Positions 23,663 to 34,552 of a DNA stretch of 64,000 nt are shown one piece after another (position 1 is the stretch's first letter; each line of letters opens with the position of its first letter). The notes below the pieces were generated by a model. That model had not been told where the DNA came from, did not search any database, and saw only the letters and a program-made list of their open reading frames with translations. The stretch is from assembly GCA_051294375.1 (NCBI GenBank), contig CM119266.1, forward strand, positions 2,037,380 to 2,101,379, given 5' to 3'. Source of the DNA: Paraspadella gotoi (Eukaryota; Chaetognatha). The translations under genes and the position numbers were made by a program.

Positions 23663-26600
23663 AGATTTACTTATTTATTTAATGAATTATTTATTCATTT
23701 ATTTATTCTTTGACTTGGATGTTTTACTTATTAATAAATTCAAACTGTTCTATTCATTCGATTATTTGATTGATAAAAGAGTTTGTTTCGTTCATTCGTT
23801 TATTCATTCATTCATTCATTCATTCATTCATTCATTCATTCATTCATTCATTCATTCATTCATTCATTCATTCATTCATTCATTCATTCAAGGTTTCAAA
23901 TGTTGTTTATTTATCGAAGTTAAAAACAGGCGAGGATTTAAAAGCATTTCCAAATTGTTTGTAAACAATCCAAATAAACAATACAATTTTGGCTAAAAGG
24001 TAAATAAACGGTCTTAAAACCATTTCGACCTCGTAATCTTTGAGGCAACTGAAGAATTTACAAAATTCCAAATCAAATGAAATCAAATCAAATTGCGAAT
24101 TTGGGAAACTTGAACAAAGATATTATGGCAACAGCCGGGTTGCCTGTGATGCACATTGGGATGGGGATCTCACTGTTGGCTTTGGGGGCTTCCGACCCTC
24201 AGTGACGCCTCCAGTCACTGGCGAGGTTACCCTAGGAGCGGTCTCGCTTTGCCAACGCAGAGGGAAGTCGTTAGGACTGTGGATGGAACACTACGCCTGG
24301 GATGGTGTGTTCCCCCTCTGAGCCAATGATTTGGCTGAAGGATGGTGGACGTGAGGCGGGTGTAATATACCGCCACAATATTTTATTCCCAGTCACCGGA
24401 CGTTGAGCCGTCTTCCCCTACGGCGACGCTCGCCACCGCCGAGACAAATTATTTCCATAATAATCCATTTTTTAATCAACTCATTCATTTTTTTATTCTT
24501 TCCTCATTCATTCTTCTCCTCCCCTTTCGATGGTTTCTTCAACAATGAACGATTCATCTCCGCCGAAGGTTTTGGCCAAGACGACGGACGTTCCCCTCGT
24601 CAGCCTCGTCGTCGACGGCGGCGTCGGAACTCTGAAGGCGATCCATCGAAATCTCGGCGACGGCGTCGTCAACGTCGTCGTCAAGGGAACGGGAGGCGTG
24701 GCCGACGCCATCTTTGATTTCGTGGAGAGGAAGAGGAGAGGAGAGGAGGAGGAGAAGGAGGAGATCGTGTTGAAGGGACGAGGTGTTTCGGGTGAGGAGG
24801 GGGTTGAAGTGGAGTTGGGCGGAGGGGGGGAAGGGAAATTAGGGGATTTAGATTGGGGACTCGGATTTGTATGAAGATTTAATTTTTTATTTTGAATTTG
24901 ATTTAGGTTTTAAGATTTTGCTTAGGATTTACAAATTTATTCACCCAGGAATCGAGATGCACGTTTAAGTTTAGATTTAAGATTTATATTATTAATATTG
25001 TGATTTGAATTAAAGATTAGGATTTAGATTATGATTGATATTTAAAATCAAAAACAGATTTAGAATTCTTATTAAGACTGCAGCGATGGTCAGTTATTTC
25101 TACATCAATCAACCGCCCTTCCCCCCATAACCAAAAAAACCCAAGCGTCGGCCACGGCCTGCTTCTACTCCGTCGCCTTGAAGGCCGACAACCTCCACTT
25201 CCTCCGCCTCCTCGAGACCGACGGAGCCGAGGGGGCCGGCGTGGTGCTGGACGCCGCCCTGGCGACGCAGAGCCGCAATCCGGTCAAGATGCTGGAATTG
25301 GCGCTCAAGTTCGATCGACTCAACGCCGTCTCGCGTCAAACGATGGCGCTCTGTCGCGTGCCTCACGTCAAACGTCTGGCGTTCGAAGCGCTGATGAAAC
25401 AAAAGTTTAGCTTCTTCACTTCCGTCACGAATCCGTGGCAGACGAGGTAATTTAATTATATTACTACTTATTTACGCCTTCCAGTATTTAATGGTAGTCT
25501 TCGCAGGATTATTATATCTGAAAATGGTGAAACTTTAAATTGATATCATTGATATCAACCTTTAAGAAAGTTAATTTTTATTCGATAGAAAAGCTACTAA
25601 TATTAAATTTTTGACTTGTTGTTAAATACTGAAACGTTGCATAAATGTTTTAGCCAAGAATTTAAAATAAATAATATGCATAGATTACAACTAATATAAT
25701 ATCATCTCACGCCAGACATTTTGTGGACGCCCGCAAGTTCGTCCGCCTGTTCACGAGCCTTTCCAAGTTCTCAGACGCCGCCGCCGGCGCCCGCTCTTTG
25801 CTGTTGGAGGCGGGTTGCGGCAAGAAGATGTCGCCGACGCCACCGGCCGACGCGTCGGAGATCGAGCGAGTCGTCCACACGCAAAACCTGATTAAGGGGA
25901 GCAGTGAATAATACTTACTTACTTGGTATAGTTACAATATAATTAAACCGATGAAGCTAACTATAAAAAAGAATAAAATTTATAAGTATTTTTAAAACTG
26001 TTTAAAAGTAATTACTTTGCGGAATGCCGTTTTGTTAAAGATAATAATAATGATAATAATTTAAATACGTCTAAAAAGCAATCTAATCTAACCTTTATAC
26101 AACCTTTACATTAAAACATATCGTCCATTTTCACTATGACGGTAATATTTCTTTAACATAACTTTGAGTCTAGCCTGTTATAGTATCATTTTGTCACTAA
26201 AAGTGTAATCTTCTTAATTAAAAAAAGCGAAGAAGAATTAAAAAAAAACTTTTCCTTCCCCTTAAAACAAAACCAGATCTACGTGGGCGACTTTTACGAG
26301 CACCAGTTGAAGAGCGCCCCCCCTCGACCGGAATCGTCCGTCGACGCCGCCGGGCTGACCTTCAATTCGGTGGAGGATCTCTTCCTCTGGGCGCTCCTTG
26401 TCTGCAACAAGACCTTCATGCTGCACTTCATCCGGATGACCTCCTTCCCCATGACGGCGTCCTTGGTGGCCTTCTCCACGCTGCGTCGATTCAAGGCCGC
26501 CGATCCTTCCTCGCGAATGGCCTCCGTTTTTGAAAAAGACGCCGTATTTTTTGAGAGGTTGGGCTGCGACATTCTGACGGCGTGTTTTGAGAGGTAATGT

Positions 26601-29600
26601 GGGGAAGAAGAAGAAGAAAAAAAAGCAGAGGAGACTAAGACAGAAAAAAAGAGACTCAAGGAAATAAGGAATGAATTGAAAAAAGAGAGACAGAAACGGC
26701 ATTAATGAATGAATGAATGAATGAATCCTACCATGCCCTACCCTTCTTCCCTAGATGCCCCGTCCGAACCTCCTTCCTTCTCCTCCAAGAGGTTCCTTCC
26801 TTCGGTCGCTGCACCCTCCTGCAGCTGGCGCTGCATTCCGACAGCCTTGAGTTCCTCAGCCATCCCGCTTGTCAACAACTGCTTGACTCCGTTTGGTTCC
26901 AAGGGGTGTCGCCGCGCAACGGGTTCCTTACCCTCAACCTGACCCTGTTCCTACCGCGTTTCCTGGCGCTGCGGCTGGTCGAGTTTCAGTCCAAATCCCC
27001 GCATCGAGACTTCGAGCATCTGCTGCTGAAGAACAACGAAAAGGGAGAAGAAGACTCCAATTATTGGCTCTGCAAGAAACTGCGCAATCTCGACAAGGTA
27101 GGTTGTCGTTGGTGTCGTGATTGTTGTTTTAGAATTTATATTCGTAATATCTAGTTATCTTACGGCATCGGTGTTTTTCGCTTTGACTTTTGTTTGGCCT
27201 TTGTTTTCCGTTTCACTCACCAGGTGGGCATTGATGTGGGCGTCGCGGACGCTTCCCTGCCTAAAAACAAATGGCGTTTCTACCAGAATTCGCCCTACGT
27301 CAAGTTTCAGAATCAGCTTTTCCTCTACATGGTTTGTCTGTCCATCTGGATCGTCAAGTTCGTCTACACGGACGAAATATTTCGGATCAACTTTCCTGAA
27401 TGCAACGGGACAGCCTCTGGCACGGACTCGGTTCGTACGAGCAGTATAAATGGGTTTTTAGGAATTAGTGAGAGATGTACGGTTTGTCTAACACATTCGT
27501 TCGTCTGTTTGATCTTTTTTATCGTTAATAATCAATACTAATCGGCTTTCTTATTACTTTTAACTATTATTTGACTTTTACTAATTGAATTCAATTCTTA
27601 CTCCCCTTTCCTCCCTTTTCTTTCTCACCTCCAGGTCAACCTTCTCTACGTGATGTTCCGCTCCGACTGCTCCCTCTCCTCCTCCTCTTCCCGCATCTTC
27701 GTCCTCCTCTTCCTCCTCTTCATCACCTTCGTCTATTTCCTCTTCTTCTTCTCCTTCATCGCCAACGAGCTGCTGCAGATCTGCATGGACGGGCTGCTGA
27801 CGCACCTGCGGACGAGCCTTTGGAACGTGGTGGGTTTTTCGTACTTGGGGAAGGATGTCGGCGTGGGTTGTCCGGATGTTTGAAGGAAGTATTGGGGGGG
27901 GACTGAATTTACATTTAATATAAAAATAAAAGAAGCATAATCAAATAGTGAAATAGATTGCTTGTTTTTTTTCCATTTTAACTCATTTCCACTTGGACGA
28001 TTCCATCGAAACTTTATTTCCTGCTCAATCACACACTTTCCTACCCACACACAAAATTTCATTCAAATCCATCCATCAAATCACGAGTAATTGGTGTTTT
28101 TTGCTAAAGTGGGACGAACTGACAGACAGACAGACGGACGGACATCATTTTTGTGCATAATTCGCTGTTCTGACATGATATAAGTGAATGCCCGACAAGA
28201 TTGGGGGGGGCGGACCGACGGACCGACAAAGTGAATTATGGTGCCGGAATCTGCTGTTTACAAGCAGATCCGGCTAAAAACATTCAGATATTTGTCCCCC
28301 AAAAAATTAATGGATCGCAAAAGAGCAATATATTCCAATTTCCATTCCCCATATTGCAGGTGGATTTTGCGATTATCGTTGCCTTCATCTTCGGCAATGT
28401 CTGCGCTTATCTCTTCGACGAGTCGACGGCGCAAATCATCATCGAATGTTCCTTCATCGTTTGCTTCGTCTTGCTGTCGTCGAGGATTCTGCAGATGTAT
28501 GGCGCCTTTCCAAATCTCGGTACCAAAGTCTCCATCATGAAGGTGGAGTTGGGGTCGGCCGGTTAATTGATCGATTGATTGCTTTATTTATTGATTGATA
28601 GATTGATAGATTGATTGTTAAATTGAAAGGAAAGATGGTTTTATTGAATGTTTAAGACGCCTTAAGACGCCTCAAGAGTAATATAACTATTAACTAATCA
28701 TCACCCACTCTCTCCCCAAAACCACCAACCCCCTCGCCATCTCCACCCACCCCGTCCACCCCGTCCACCCTCTAGGCGATGATCAATGACCTCTGGGTCT
28801 TCCTCTCCATTCTCATCGTCTTCGCCATCCCCTACGGCGTCGCCTGCTTCGCTCTGATAGAGACAGAGTGGCGCGACACCGTTGACGGCGCCTGGGAGGA
28901 TTTCTTCTATCAACATCTCAACGTTTTCGTCAGACCCTACAAGAATCTCTTCAACAAGGAGGTCTTCAACGACAAGACCGTCTTCCCGCCCGGAACCTCA
29001 AGGTTTAGGAGGGAGATTCTCTTTCCTGGACTCCAGGTTTGTTTTGGGGAAGGGGGGGGAAGGGATTTCGGGGGGGGGGGAGAGATTAAAAGATGGAGAG
29101 GGGAAACAATTGAATGAGTATTTTGTGCCACACTTTATACTTTCTTTCTTTATTTCATTAATTCAATAATTTTCTTTTAATCAGTATTTATGGTCATTGA
29201 AAAATTTTCTTTAATGATTGGTTGATTGATTGATTGAATAAACCCCCCCCCTTTCCTTCCACAGGCCTTCTACGTCGTCATCGCCAACCTTCTTCTCATG
29301 AAAATCCTAATCGCGATGCTTAACTTTACCTTCAAAGAAGTTCAAGAGAAATCGCGCAAGATTTGGTGCTTCAACCGACACGAGTTCATTTTCGAGTATT
29401 ACCACGCCTCCATGTTCTTTCAGTTGGACACTTTCGTCCGGTGGGCGCGGAGACGGTTCGCCAAGGCGGTGGCTTCGAGGGGAAGGTGATAAGAGGGTAG
29501 AGGGGGTGGCTACTGGTGGATAGAGGGGGTGGTTAGGTTTTTGTTGGGGGGGCGGTATAAAAATCCAAATCTTTCTATTCTCCCAGAGTGACGGACGTGA

Positions 29601-29764
29601 GGGTGAAAGACTTTCACTCCTTCAAAATCGTCTTTTCCGACTTCGACGATTTAGGATCTGATCACAATTGGGGATCGAGATATCAGAAGACGTTGAAAAA
29701 GTGGAGCAAATTGATAAGGAAAAAGTTTTTCGATCGAGATGGCGTTGGAGAAAGATCGAAATGA
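19782..29764 (+). CDS. TRPM-family cation channel, 18 exons, no C-terminal enzyme domain
   Basis: Exons: 19782-19817, 20607-20829, 21294-21471, 21673-21789, 21909-22048, 22123-22322, 23381-23620, 24569-24791, 25146-25446, 25716-about 25896, 26277-26593, 26755-27097, 27224-27430, 27635-27829, 28360-28542, 28776-29036, 29265-29485, 29587-29764 (stop 29762-29764), about 1247 codons. The order matches TRPM channels: RRRECVVF and RCCCGRLESG, the SLOG/LSDAT region (YIRLALPDDF, VWILTSGLWDT, VTLIGTAPWGAV, LVDDG, LVSLVVDGGVGTLKAI), the middle homology regions, six membrane segments and a TRP helix (IWCFNRHEFIFEYY) close to TRPM2. There is no NUDT9-H or kinase domain; the protein ends about 58 codons after the last membrane exon. 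Phases agree at all junctions except the exon 10 donor, which reads GGGAGC. Exon 1 (12 codons) is inferred only from ATG, phase and a GTAAGT donor; exon 3 could begin at 21282. Other TRPMs are plasma-membrane or vesicular Ca2+/Mg2+ or monovalent channels. Confidence 0.85.
20020..20165 (-). repeat. tRNA-derived SINE-like element in TRPM intron 1
   Basis: On the minus strand CCGGGTTCAACCCC is a good polymerase III B box, preceded by TGGACAATGG, an A-box-like sequence. A further GC-rich tail (19990-20100) shares TATGGCAAC with the element at 24128. The SINE reading rests on these boxes only. Confidence 0.4.
20325..20480. repeat. Degenerate tandem repeat, about 37-bp unit
   Basis: Units of the type CATCCACTACATCAACTTT AATCCACCA repeat three to four times in TRPM intron 1, followed by looser pyrimidine-rich relatives up to the exon 2 acceptor. 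Confidence 0.7.
22320..23230 (+). repeat. Splice-donor minisatellite filling TRPM intron 6
   Basis: An ~80-bp higher-order unit is built of four ~20-bp subunits, each containing GTGAGTGATT (or ATGAGTGATT). It is repeated about ten times with point changes, giving roughly forty subunits by eye. The first GTGAGTGATT is the real donor of exon 6 (exon end 22322), and many units also repeat the last exon bases as AGTCGGGGTGAGTGATT. Confidence 0.9.
23633..23890. repeat. Tetranucleotide microsatellites (TGAT)n and (ATTC)n in TRPM intron 7
   Basis: (TGAT)n lies at about 23633-23660 and (ATTC)n, some 20 units, at 23802-23890. The latter yields an artefactual SFIH repeat frame. Confidence 0.9.
24125..24375 (+). 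repeat. SINE-like interspersed repeat in TRPM intron 7
   Basis: A GC-balanced block starting TATGGCAACAGCCGGGTT. A diverged relative at about 37528-37720 shares the start (TATGACAACATCCGGGTT), CATCTCACTG and TTACCCTAG in the same order. Two copies with the same order of motifs indicate an interspersed repeat family rather than coding DNA. Confidence 0.5.
27224..29485 (+). other. TRPM: transmembrane and pore exons
   Basis: Exon 13 carries S1 (QNQLFLYMVCLSIWIVKFVY), exon 14 S2 (FVLLFLLFITFVYFLFFF), exon 15 S3-S4 (AIIVAFIFGNVCAYLF, IIIECSFIVCFVLLSSRIL), exon 16 S5 and the pore loop (DLWVFLSILIVFAIPYGVAC, then FYQHLNVFVRPY), and exon 17 S6 plus the TRP helix (ANLLLMKILIAMLNFTF). Exon 14 is a near-pure pyrimidine tract on the plus strand (TCCTCTTC repeats), which still codes for a hydrophobic helix. 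Confidence 0.8.
27905..28277 (+). mobile_element. HINE/DINE-1-like element, 3' portion, in TRPM intron 14
   Basis: One core block (about 27965-28080) is followed by the family 3' region (ACGGACGGACATC, GACATGATATAAGTGAATGC, GACAAAGTGAATTAT) and a terminal hairpin ending GCAGATCCGGCTAA. The 5' end and minisatellite are missing, so it is truncated. Confidence 0.6.
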
Positions 29765-29956
29765 ATTTAGAGAGTTTTTGGTTTTTGGTTCACTTTTTTA
29801 CTTGCTATGCCTATTTATTTGTTTAATTTATAATGGAATTAATGCGTTGTGTGTAAGGAACAATACAATTAATCAGGCCTCAATGTTAAAAAACCGGCGA
29901 GCTTTCGTTGTTTTGTACTACAGCAATTTTCATGTATTTTGTATTCAAATCGTAGA

Positions 29957-29962
29957 AATAAA
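29957..29962 (+). promoter_or_regulatory. Polyadenylation signal of the TRPM gene
   Basis: AATAAA lies 193 bases after the TRPM stop codon in AT-rich DNA. Confidence 0.45.
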
Positions 29963-29964
29963 AT

Positions 29965-30445
29965 GTTCCAGATTGCTAATTTAATATTTTATATTTTAAT
30001 ATAAATTGTACGGCTTTCTTACTGTATTTCTAAAAGTTTTTGCTAGTTACGTGATGTGTTGCCGAAGCTATGAATTACTAGTACTGTTTGCCTTTTATGT
30101 TGTTACGCTTGCTCAATGATGAACATTTCTAATACTGACATTTAAAAATGAGGAAACCCAACGTTTTCCTCATCGCATTTATAAAATCTAAATCTTACTA
30201 ATCTAATCTTACTAAAATCTTAATTTAAACTTTCATTGTTATTTGATAAAATCCTTGTCGTCTTTGTAACTTTGTATGATTGTAATATTTCGCTTATCTT
30301 TTTTCACCGTCTTTATATACAATAAATATGAACAAGTTTTTCTTCTTGGTTTTTATTCTTGAAACATCGGTTTTTGATGGTTCAATGATTGAAACTTTGA
30401 GATAAAGGGCAAAGCACTTCGGACCCGGAAAGCTTTCTGGACAAT

Positions 30446-30500
<55 letters not shown>

Positions 30501-31210
30501 CTCTCTCTCGCTCACTCTCCCGTCCGCTGTCAAGCTGTCAGCAAAGACGCCAACGACGACGACGACAACGACGACGCCCAACGGCTCCTTTTGACCCCAG
30601 CCACCGAATCTGACCCCAACAGTCGTTCAGGTAATTGATTACCTGACCGCCGCTCAATTTAGACCAAGAAGGAAAGAAAAGGGAGGAACGGAGGAAAAGG
30701 AAAGGGAGAAAGGATCAGAAGCAACTGAGTGACGGCCGACCCAAGAGAGAAAATAATGGTAAATGAGAAGGAAAGTTTGGCGGAAGAAGAAAAGGAGAAA
30801 AAAAAAGAAAAGAATAAAAGGAGATAAGGTAGTAGAGGTGAAATGAGGGGAAAGGAATGAGTAGGAAAGCAGGAGAGAAGAAAGAAGGATCTAGGAATAT
30901 GGAAGAATAAAATTAGAAAGAAAAGTGGAAAAAAAGAAAAGAATAAAAGGAGATAAGGAAGGAGAGGTGAAATGAGGGTAAAGGAATGAGTAGGAAAGCA
31001 GGAGTGAAGAAAGAAGGATCTAAGAAGATGTAAGAATAAAATTAGAAAGAAAGAAACCAATTAAGTTTTACTACTTGGTGACATAATTGATATCAGGTAA
31101 AAAACAATAAACACGAAGTGGAAAAGAACTGAAAATGAAGCTAAATGGAACAGATAATTGAAACAAATGGAACAAGAAAATGGAACCAAAACGATGAATT
31201 ATCGACTTTT
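29965..31210. repeat. Gene-free stretch with (CT)n array and a two-copy ~135-bp purine-rich tandem repeat
   Basis: (CT)n tracts lie at about 30450-30510. From about 30780 to 31055 a unit containing AAAGAATAAAAGGAGATAAG and GGAATGAGTAGGAAAGCAGG occurs twice in tandem. No gene is recognised. Confidence 0.7.
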
Positions 31211-31218
31211 TTCTTCAG

Positions 31219-32186
31219 CTCGAATCGAACTCTGCGAACCGAAACGAAGTGGTCAGATTTTCGCCAGAGTGGAAAGCTTGGATGTGAGAGTGACCTTAAA
31301 GTGATCAAGGGATATACTTAGAGAAAAAGAATAATGAATTATGTAAATCATGCCATATCCTCTCGCATTTTGTTATTATTGTTTTTATTAATATGATTAT
31401 CATCAATACTATGGATTAATACTTTATATGTGGTATGTTGAAAGAAGCTAATGAAACCACTCACTTCTCAAAGAAAAAAAACTCATCAAGCTTTCATAAA
31501 TAAATAAATAATTTCTCTGGCCTTGAACTTAATAAAACTCAGCACTGTACCCCAAATAGATGTTTCTTTTTTTTTACTCCAGGATTGATGATTCATTTTA
31601 ATCCAGAGCAGCATCCGAACTCTTCTTTTTGATTAACAATTAATTTTCAGAGGAAAATATGTTTCTTGGACTGGGGAATCTACATCGTTTGACTCGAGAA
31701 GGAAATTGGACTCTTGTGGTAAAGATAAAGTGTTGGAAAGTCGGCAAATGGGGATATCAAGACAGCAAGGATGACCCTAAAAAGGGAGAGTGGTGCTTCA
31801 CGATTTATGACGATTTTAAGGGTAGAGATTGAGCAAATGATGATGATGATGATGATGATGATGATGCAAATTAGATACATTGTGGGGAAGAAACCATTCA
31901 CCATTCACCATTCACCATTCAACCATTCTCATTGAACATCGAAGTCGGTCAAATATCAAAAACTCACTTGGTTTTTTTTTTCATAACTTCATCTTCTCTT
32001 TAGTTTTCTTTTTTTTTTTCTTAATCTTTCAAGTTCCTCTCCTCTACTTACGTTCTTCTCTCTATCAAGGTGAAAGACGAAGATAGCAATGATCAGGTGA
32101 TTTGTGATCGCGTCCGATCGGGCATTCGAGGAAATCTCTTCTGTGAATCCGTGGAAGTTTCCATGGCGATTTACCGAGTGAAGTGA
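31219..32186 (+). CDS. Fibrinogen-related-domain-like gene, partial
   Basis: Three candidate exons: 31219-31283, 31653-31821 and 32070-32186 (stop 32184-32186). The middle one reads MFLGLGNLHRLTREGNWTLV and later YDDFK, and the third starts VKDEDSND. This resembles the WLGLxxIHxLTxxGxxxLRV to YxxFxVxDExxNY stretch of fibrinogen C-terminal domains. The calcium-site and C-terminal half of such a domain is absent; the last exon ends ESVEVSMAIYRVK then stop. The phase between the second exon (donor GTAGAG at 31822) and the third does not fit, so a boundary is wrong or the gene is broken. No signal peptide is found. Assignment is by motif reading only; a relict gene is possible. Confidence 0.4.
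31835..31866. repeat. (ATG)n microsatellite
   Basis: About nine ATG units in the intron after the YDDFK exon, followed by three copies of CCATTCA. Confidence 0.85.
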
Positions 32187-32249
32187 AAGCGTTCCTGACA
32201 AAACAATGAGATGAATCAATTTGAAGGGAAAAAAAATTCTCTTAAAACC

Positions 32250-34552
32250 CGTTTTTTTTTTGTTTTTTTTTTGTTTTTTTTTGTTTTGTTTTTTGTTTTG
32301 TTTTTTTTTGTGAGACAGGATCGAGAGAAATGATTTTTCGCGGATCTCTAGCGATCGTCAACCTAATTTTTACGGGCCGTGCGTTAGAGCCTTTGAGATC
32401 TCATCATCCGTCTCCTCTTAACTGGGGCGGTTAAAAGAAGATGTGTACTATCGTGGAGCGCATGGGGGGCGTGGCCACGTTCTCTCCTTTCCCCCTTGGA
32501 AATTCCGTTGCATAGTTTTAAGAATCAAGACTTGATGAGAGTGGGAAGAGATTGTGGGATAAAACTGGGCAGTGGGCACTGCTCGATGCAAGGCGACGAA
32601 ATGGTTTGAAAGCCATGTTAGGTTATGAGAGAAAAGAGATGAAAAAGATTAAAAAGATTAAAGAGATTAAAGAGACGAAAGAGATTAAAAAGATTAAAGA
32701 GATTAAAAAAGATTAAAGAGATTAAAGAGATTAAAAAGATTACAGAGATGAAATAGATTAAAGAGATTAAAGAGATAAAAGAGATTAAAGAGACGAAAGA
32801 GATTAAAAAAGATTAAAGAAGATTAAAGAGATTAAAAGATTAAAGAGATGAAATAAGATTTAAAGAGATGAAAGAGATAGAAAGAGATGAAAGAGAATGA
32901 AAGAGATGAAAGATATTAAAGAGATTAAAGAGACGAAAGAGATTAAAAAAGATTAAAGAGATTAAAAGGATGATGCCCACATTCATAGATTGAAAGAATT
33001 TTTTCAATGTAAATCGAATTGACCTCTCGCTGACCCCATGGATATCGAAAGAATAGCCAGAAGTGAGGAAATCTTAACACAATTTATTGTCGAGAGAAAA
33101 TAACATATAGAAACCGCGAATGATATTATTTGTCGTCGGCTTGACATTTGGTTACAATAAATGTCGGGTAATGAAATATGAATAAACACCTGCGCGAATC
33201 GCGAAGTCGGGCTCATTTAGACGATGGAAAAACGTCAGCGATTTGAAACCGATTGAAAAAAATGACAACAACAACGAAATAAACTTATTTTTATTGTTTT
33301 TAATTTACTTTTTTCTCGCCAAGAGTTCAAGTTTACCGAATACATCCGTTGCATCAGGAAAAGCGGGATTACTTTTTCGTACATACATACAATCATACAT
33401 TCTTGGACGAAGTTGAGGGAAGAAGTATTTATTCATCCTTGTATCAGAGCAACTACTTAAGACGCAATGCAAGCTAAAAGCTGAAAGAGAGTTCCACCGA
33501 GCCGAAAAAAATATTATTGATTTCAGCCCATCTGAATATTTTTTTTTATTCTCTGAGTCTTTACAGAAGTTATCCTAAAAAATCTATGCAAAATTGTTAC
33601 AGGCTATCGAGATACAGTCAAATACAGTGAATAATTTAAAAATCCATTACCCATAAATTTATTGGAACTAAACTTTGCCATTGCGTAAAAAGTCATTTCG
33701 ATCAATTTTTGTCGATTTCTGAATTTCTGGCTGCGATTCTGTTTTCACATTTATCTTTTTTTCATTTTGACAAGGTACTTTTTTTTCAAATTCATTTTTT
33801 TTGTAAAAAAAAATAATTCTTTCTTAATAACCTTTTGAATCATAATAACCACATATAGTTATAAGCGTTTTTAAACCTGAAAGAAAAAATTATATATTTT
33901 GTATATTTTTTTAAAGATTATTTCTTTTACTGCAATATGCAAATGAGATTATTGCATTTTTAGCTTTTTATAACGGAGCATTTAGAAAACTTTTAAGTAA
34001 TCTAACGCATCATCTTTAATGGAATATAAAAATATATTTGAAAACTTTTAGGGTAACAATTAGATGAATTTAAACTTATGAATATAAAAATAATTCATCA
34101 ATGAGTATCCATCAATCCATCAATCCCAAAAAGTTAATTATTATAAAGCTTTAAAAAAAAGAAAAACAAGAAAAAGACTCAAAAGGTCACACATTTGGAT
34201 GTCACTGTGTAAGGTTGAAATTAATTAAAAGAAAAGGAGAGAGAGAAAGAGATTGAATGATAGAAAGAATCTTTGGCAGAAATACAAGTAATGAACATAA
34301 TTAAATCTAATTAAAAAGATGGAAAATCAAAGCCAAAGAATGAATAGTCTCGTAATCCAATTAGGAAAAAATCCTGTACTAATTTAAAAGCTTTCAGCAT
34401 AACCAATCAATCAATTAAAAATAATCAATCAATCTCTCTCTCTCTCTCTTTCTCTCTTCATCTCTCTCTTTTTGTTTGTAACTTTTTATTATCTCTCTCT
34501 CTCTTTCTTTCTTGTAGGTACACATTTATAATGTTCATCTTATTAACAATTA
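32250..34552. other. Gene-free AT-rich stretch with T-run block and AGATTAAAG tandem array
   Basis: TTTTTTTTG-type runs lie at 32250-32312. From about 32635 to 32970 a roughly 10-bp purine-rich unit (GATTAAAGA, GACGAAAGA) repeats some thirty times. (CT)n runs lie at about 34432-34505. A minus-strand 70-codon frame at 33004-33216 has no recognisable features. Confidence 0.6.

Larger units (their letters stand above)
21673..24791 (+). other. TRPM: SLOG/LSDAT nucleotide-sensing region
   Basis: Exons 4-8 encode an alpha/beta Rossmann-like fold. Key stretches are TNAFGSLQF, PSLVLSIKG, VWILTSG, TLIGTAPWG, FFLVDDGTIG and VNVVVKGTGGVADAIFDF. In TRPM2 this region binds ADP-ribose; other TRPMs have lost that. 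I cannot tell which applies here. Confidence 0.75.

Noticed and set aside
23658-23996. Open frame with repeated Ser-Phe-Ile-His
   Set aside because: It is the translation of an (ATTC)n microsatellite inside TRPM intron 7.
29765-31200. Additional C-terminal TRPM exons with NUDIX or kinase motifs
   Set aside because: I searched for GxxxxxExxxREUxEExGU-type and kinase-like patterns by eye and saw none; the region is repeats and AT-rich DNA.
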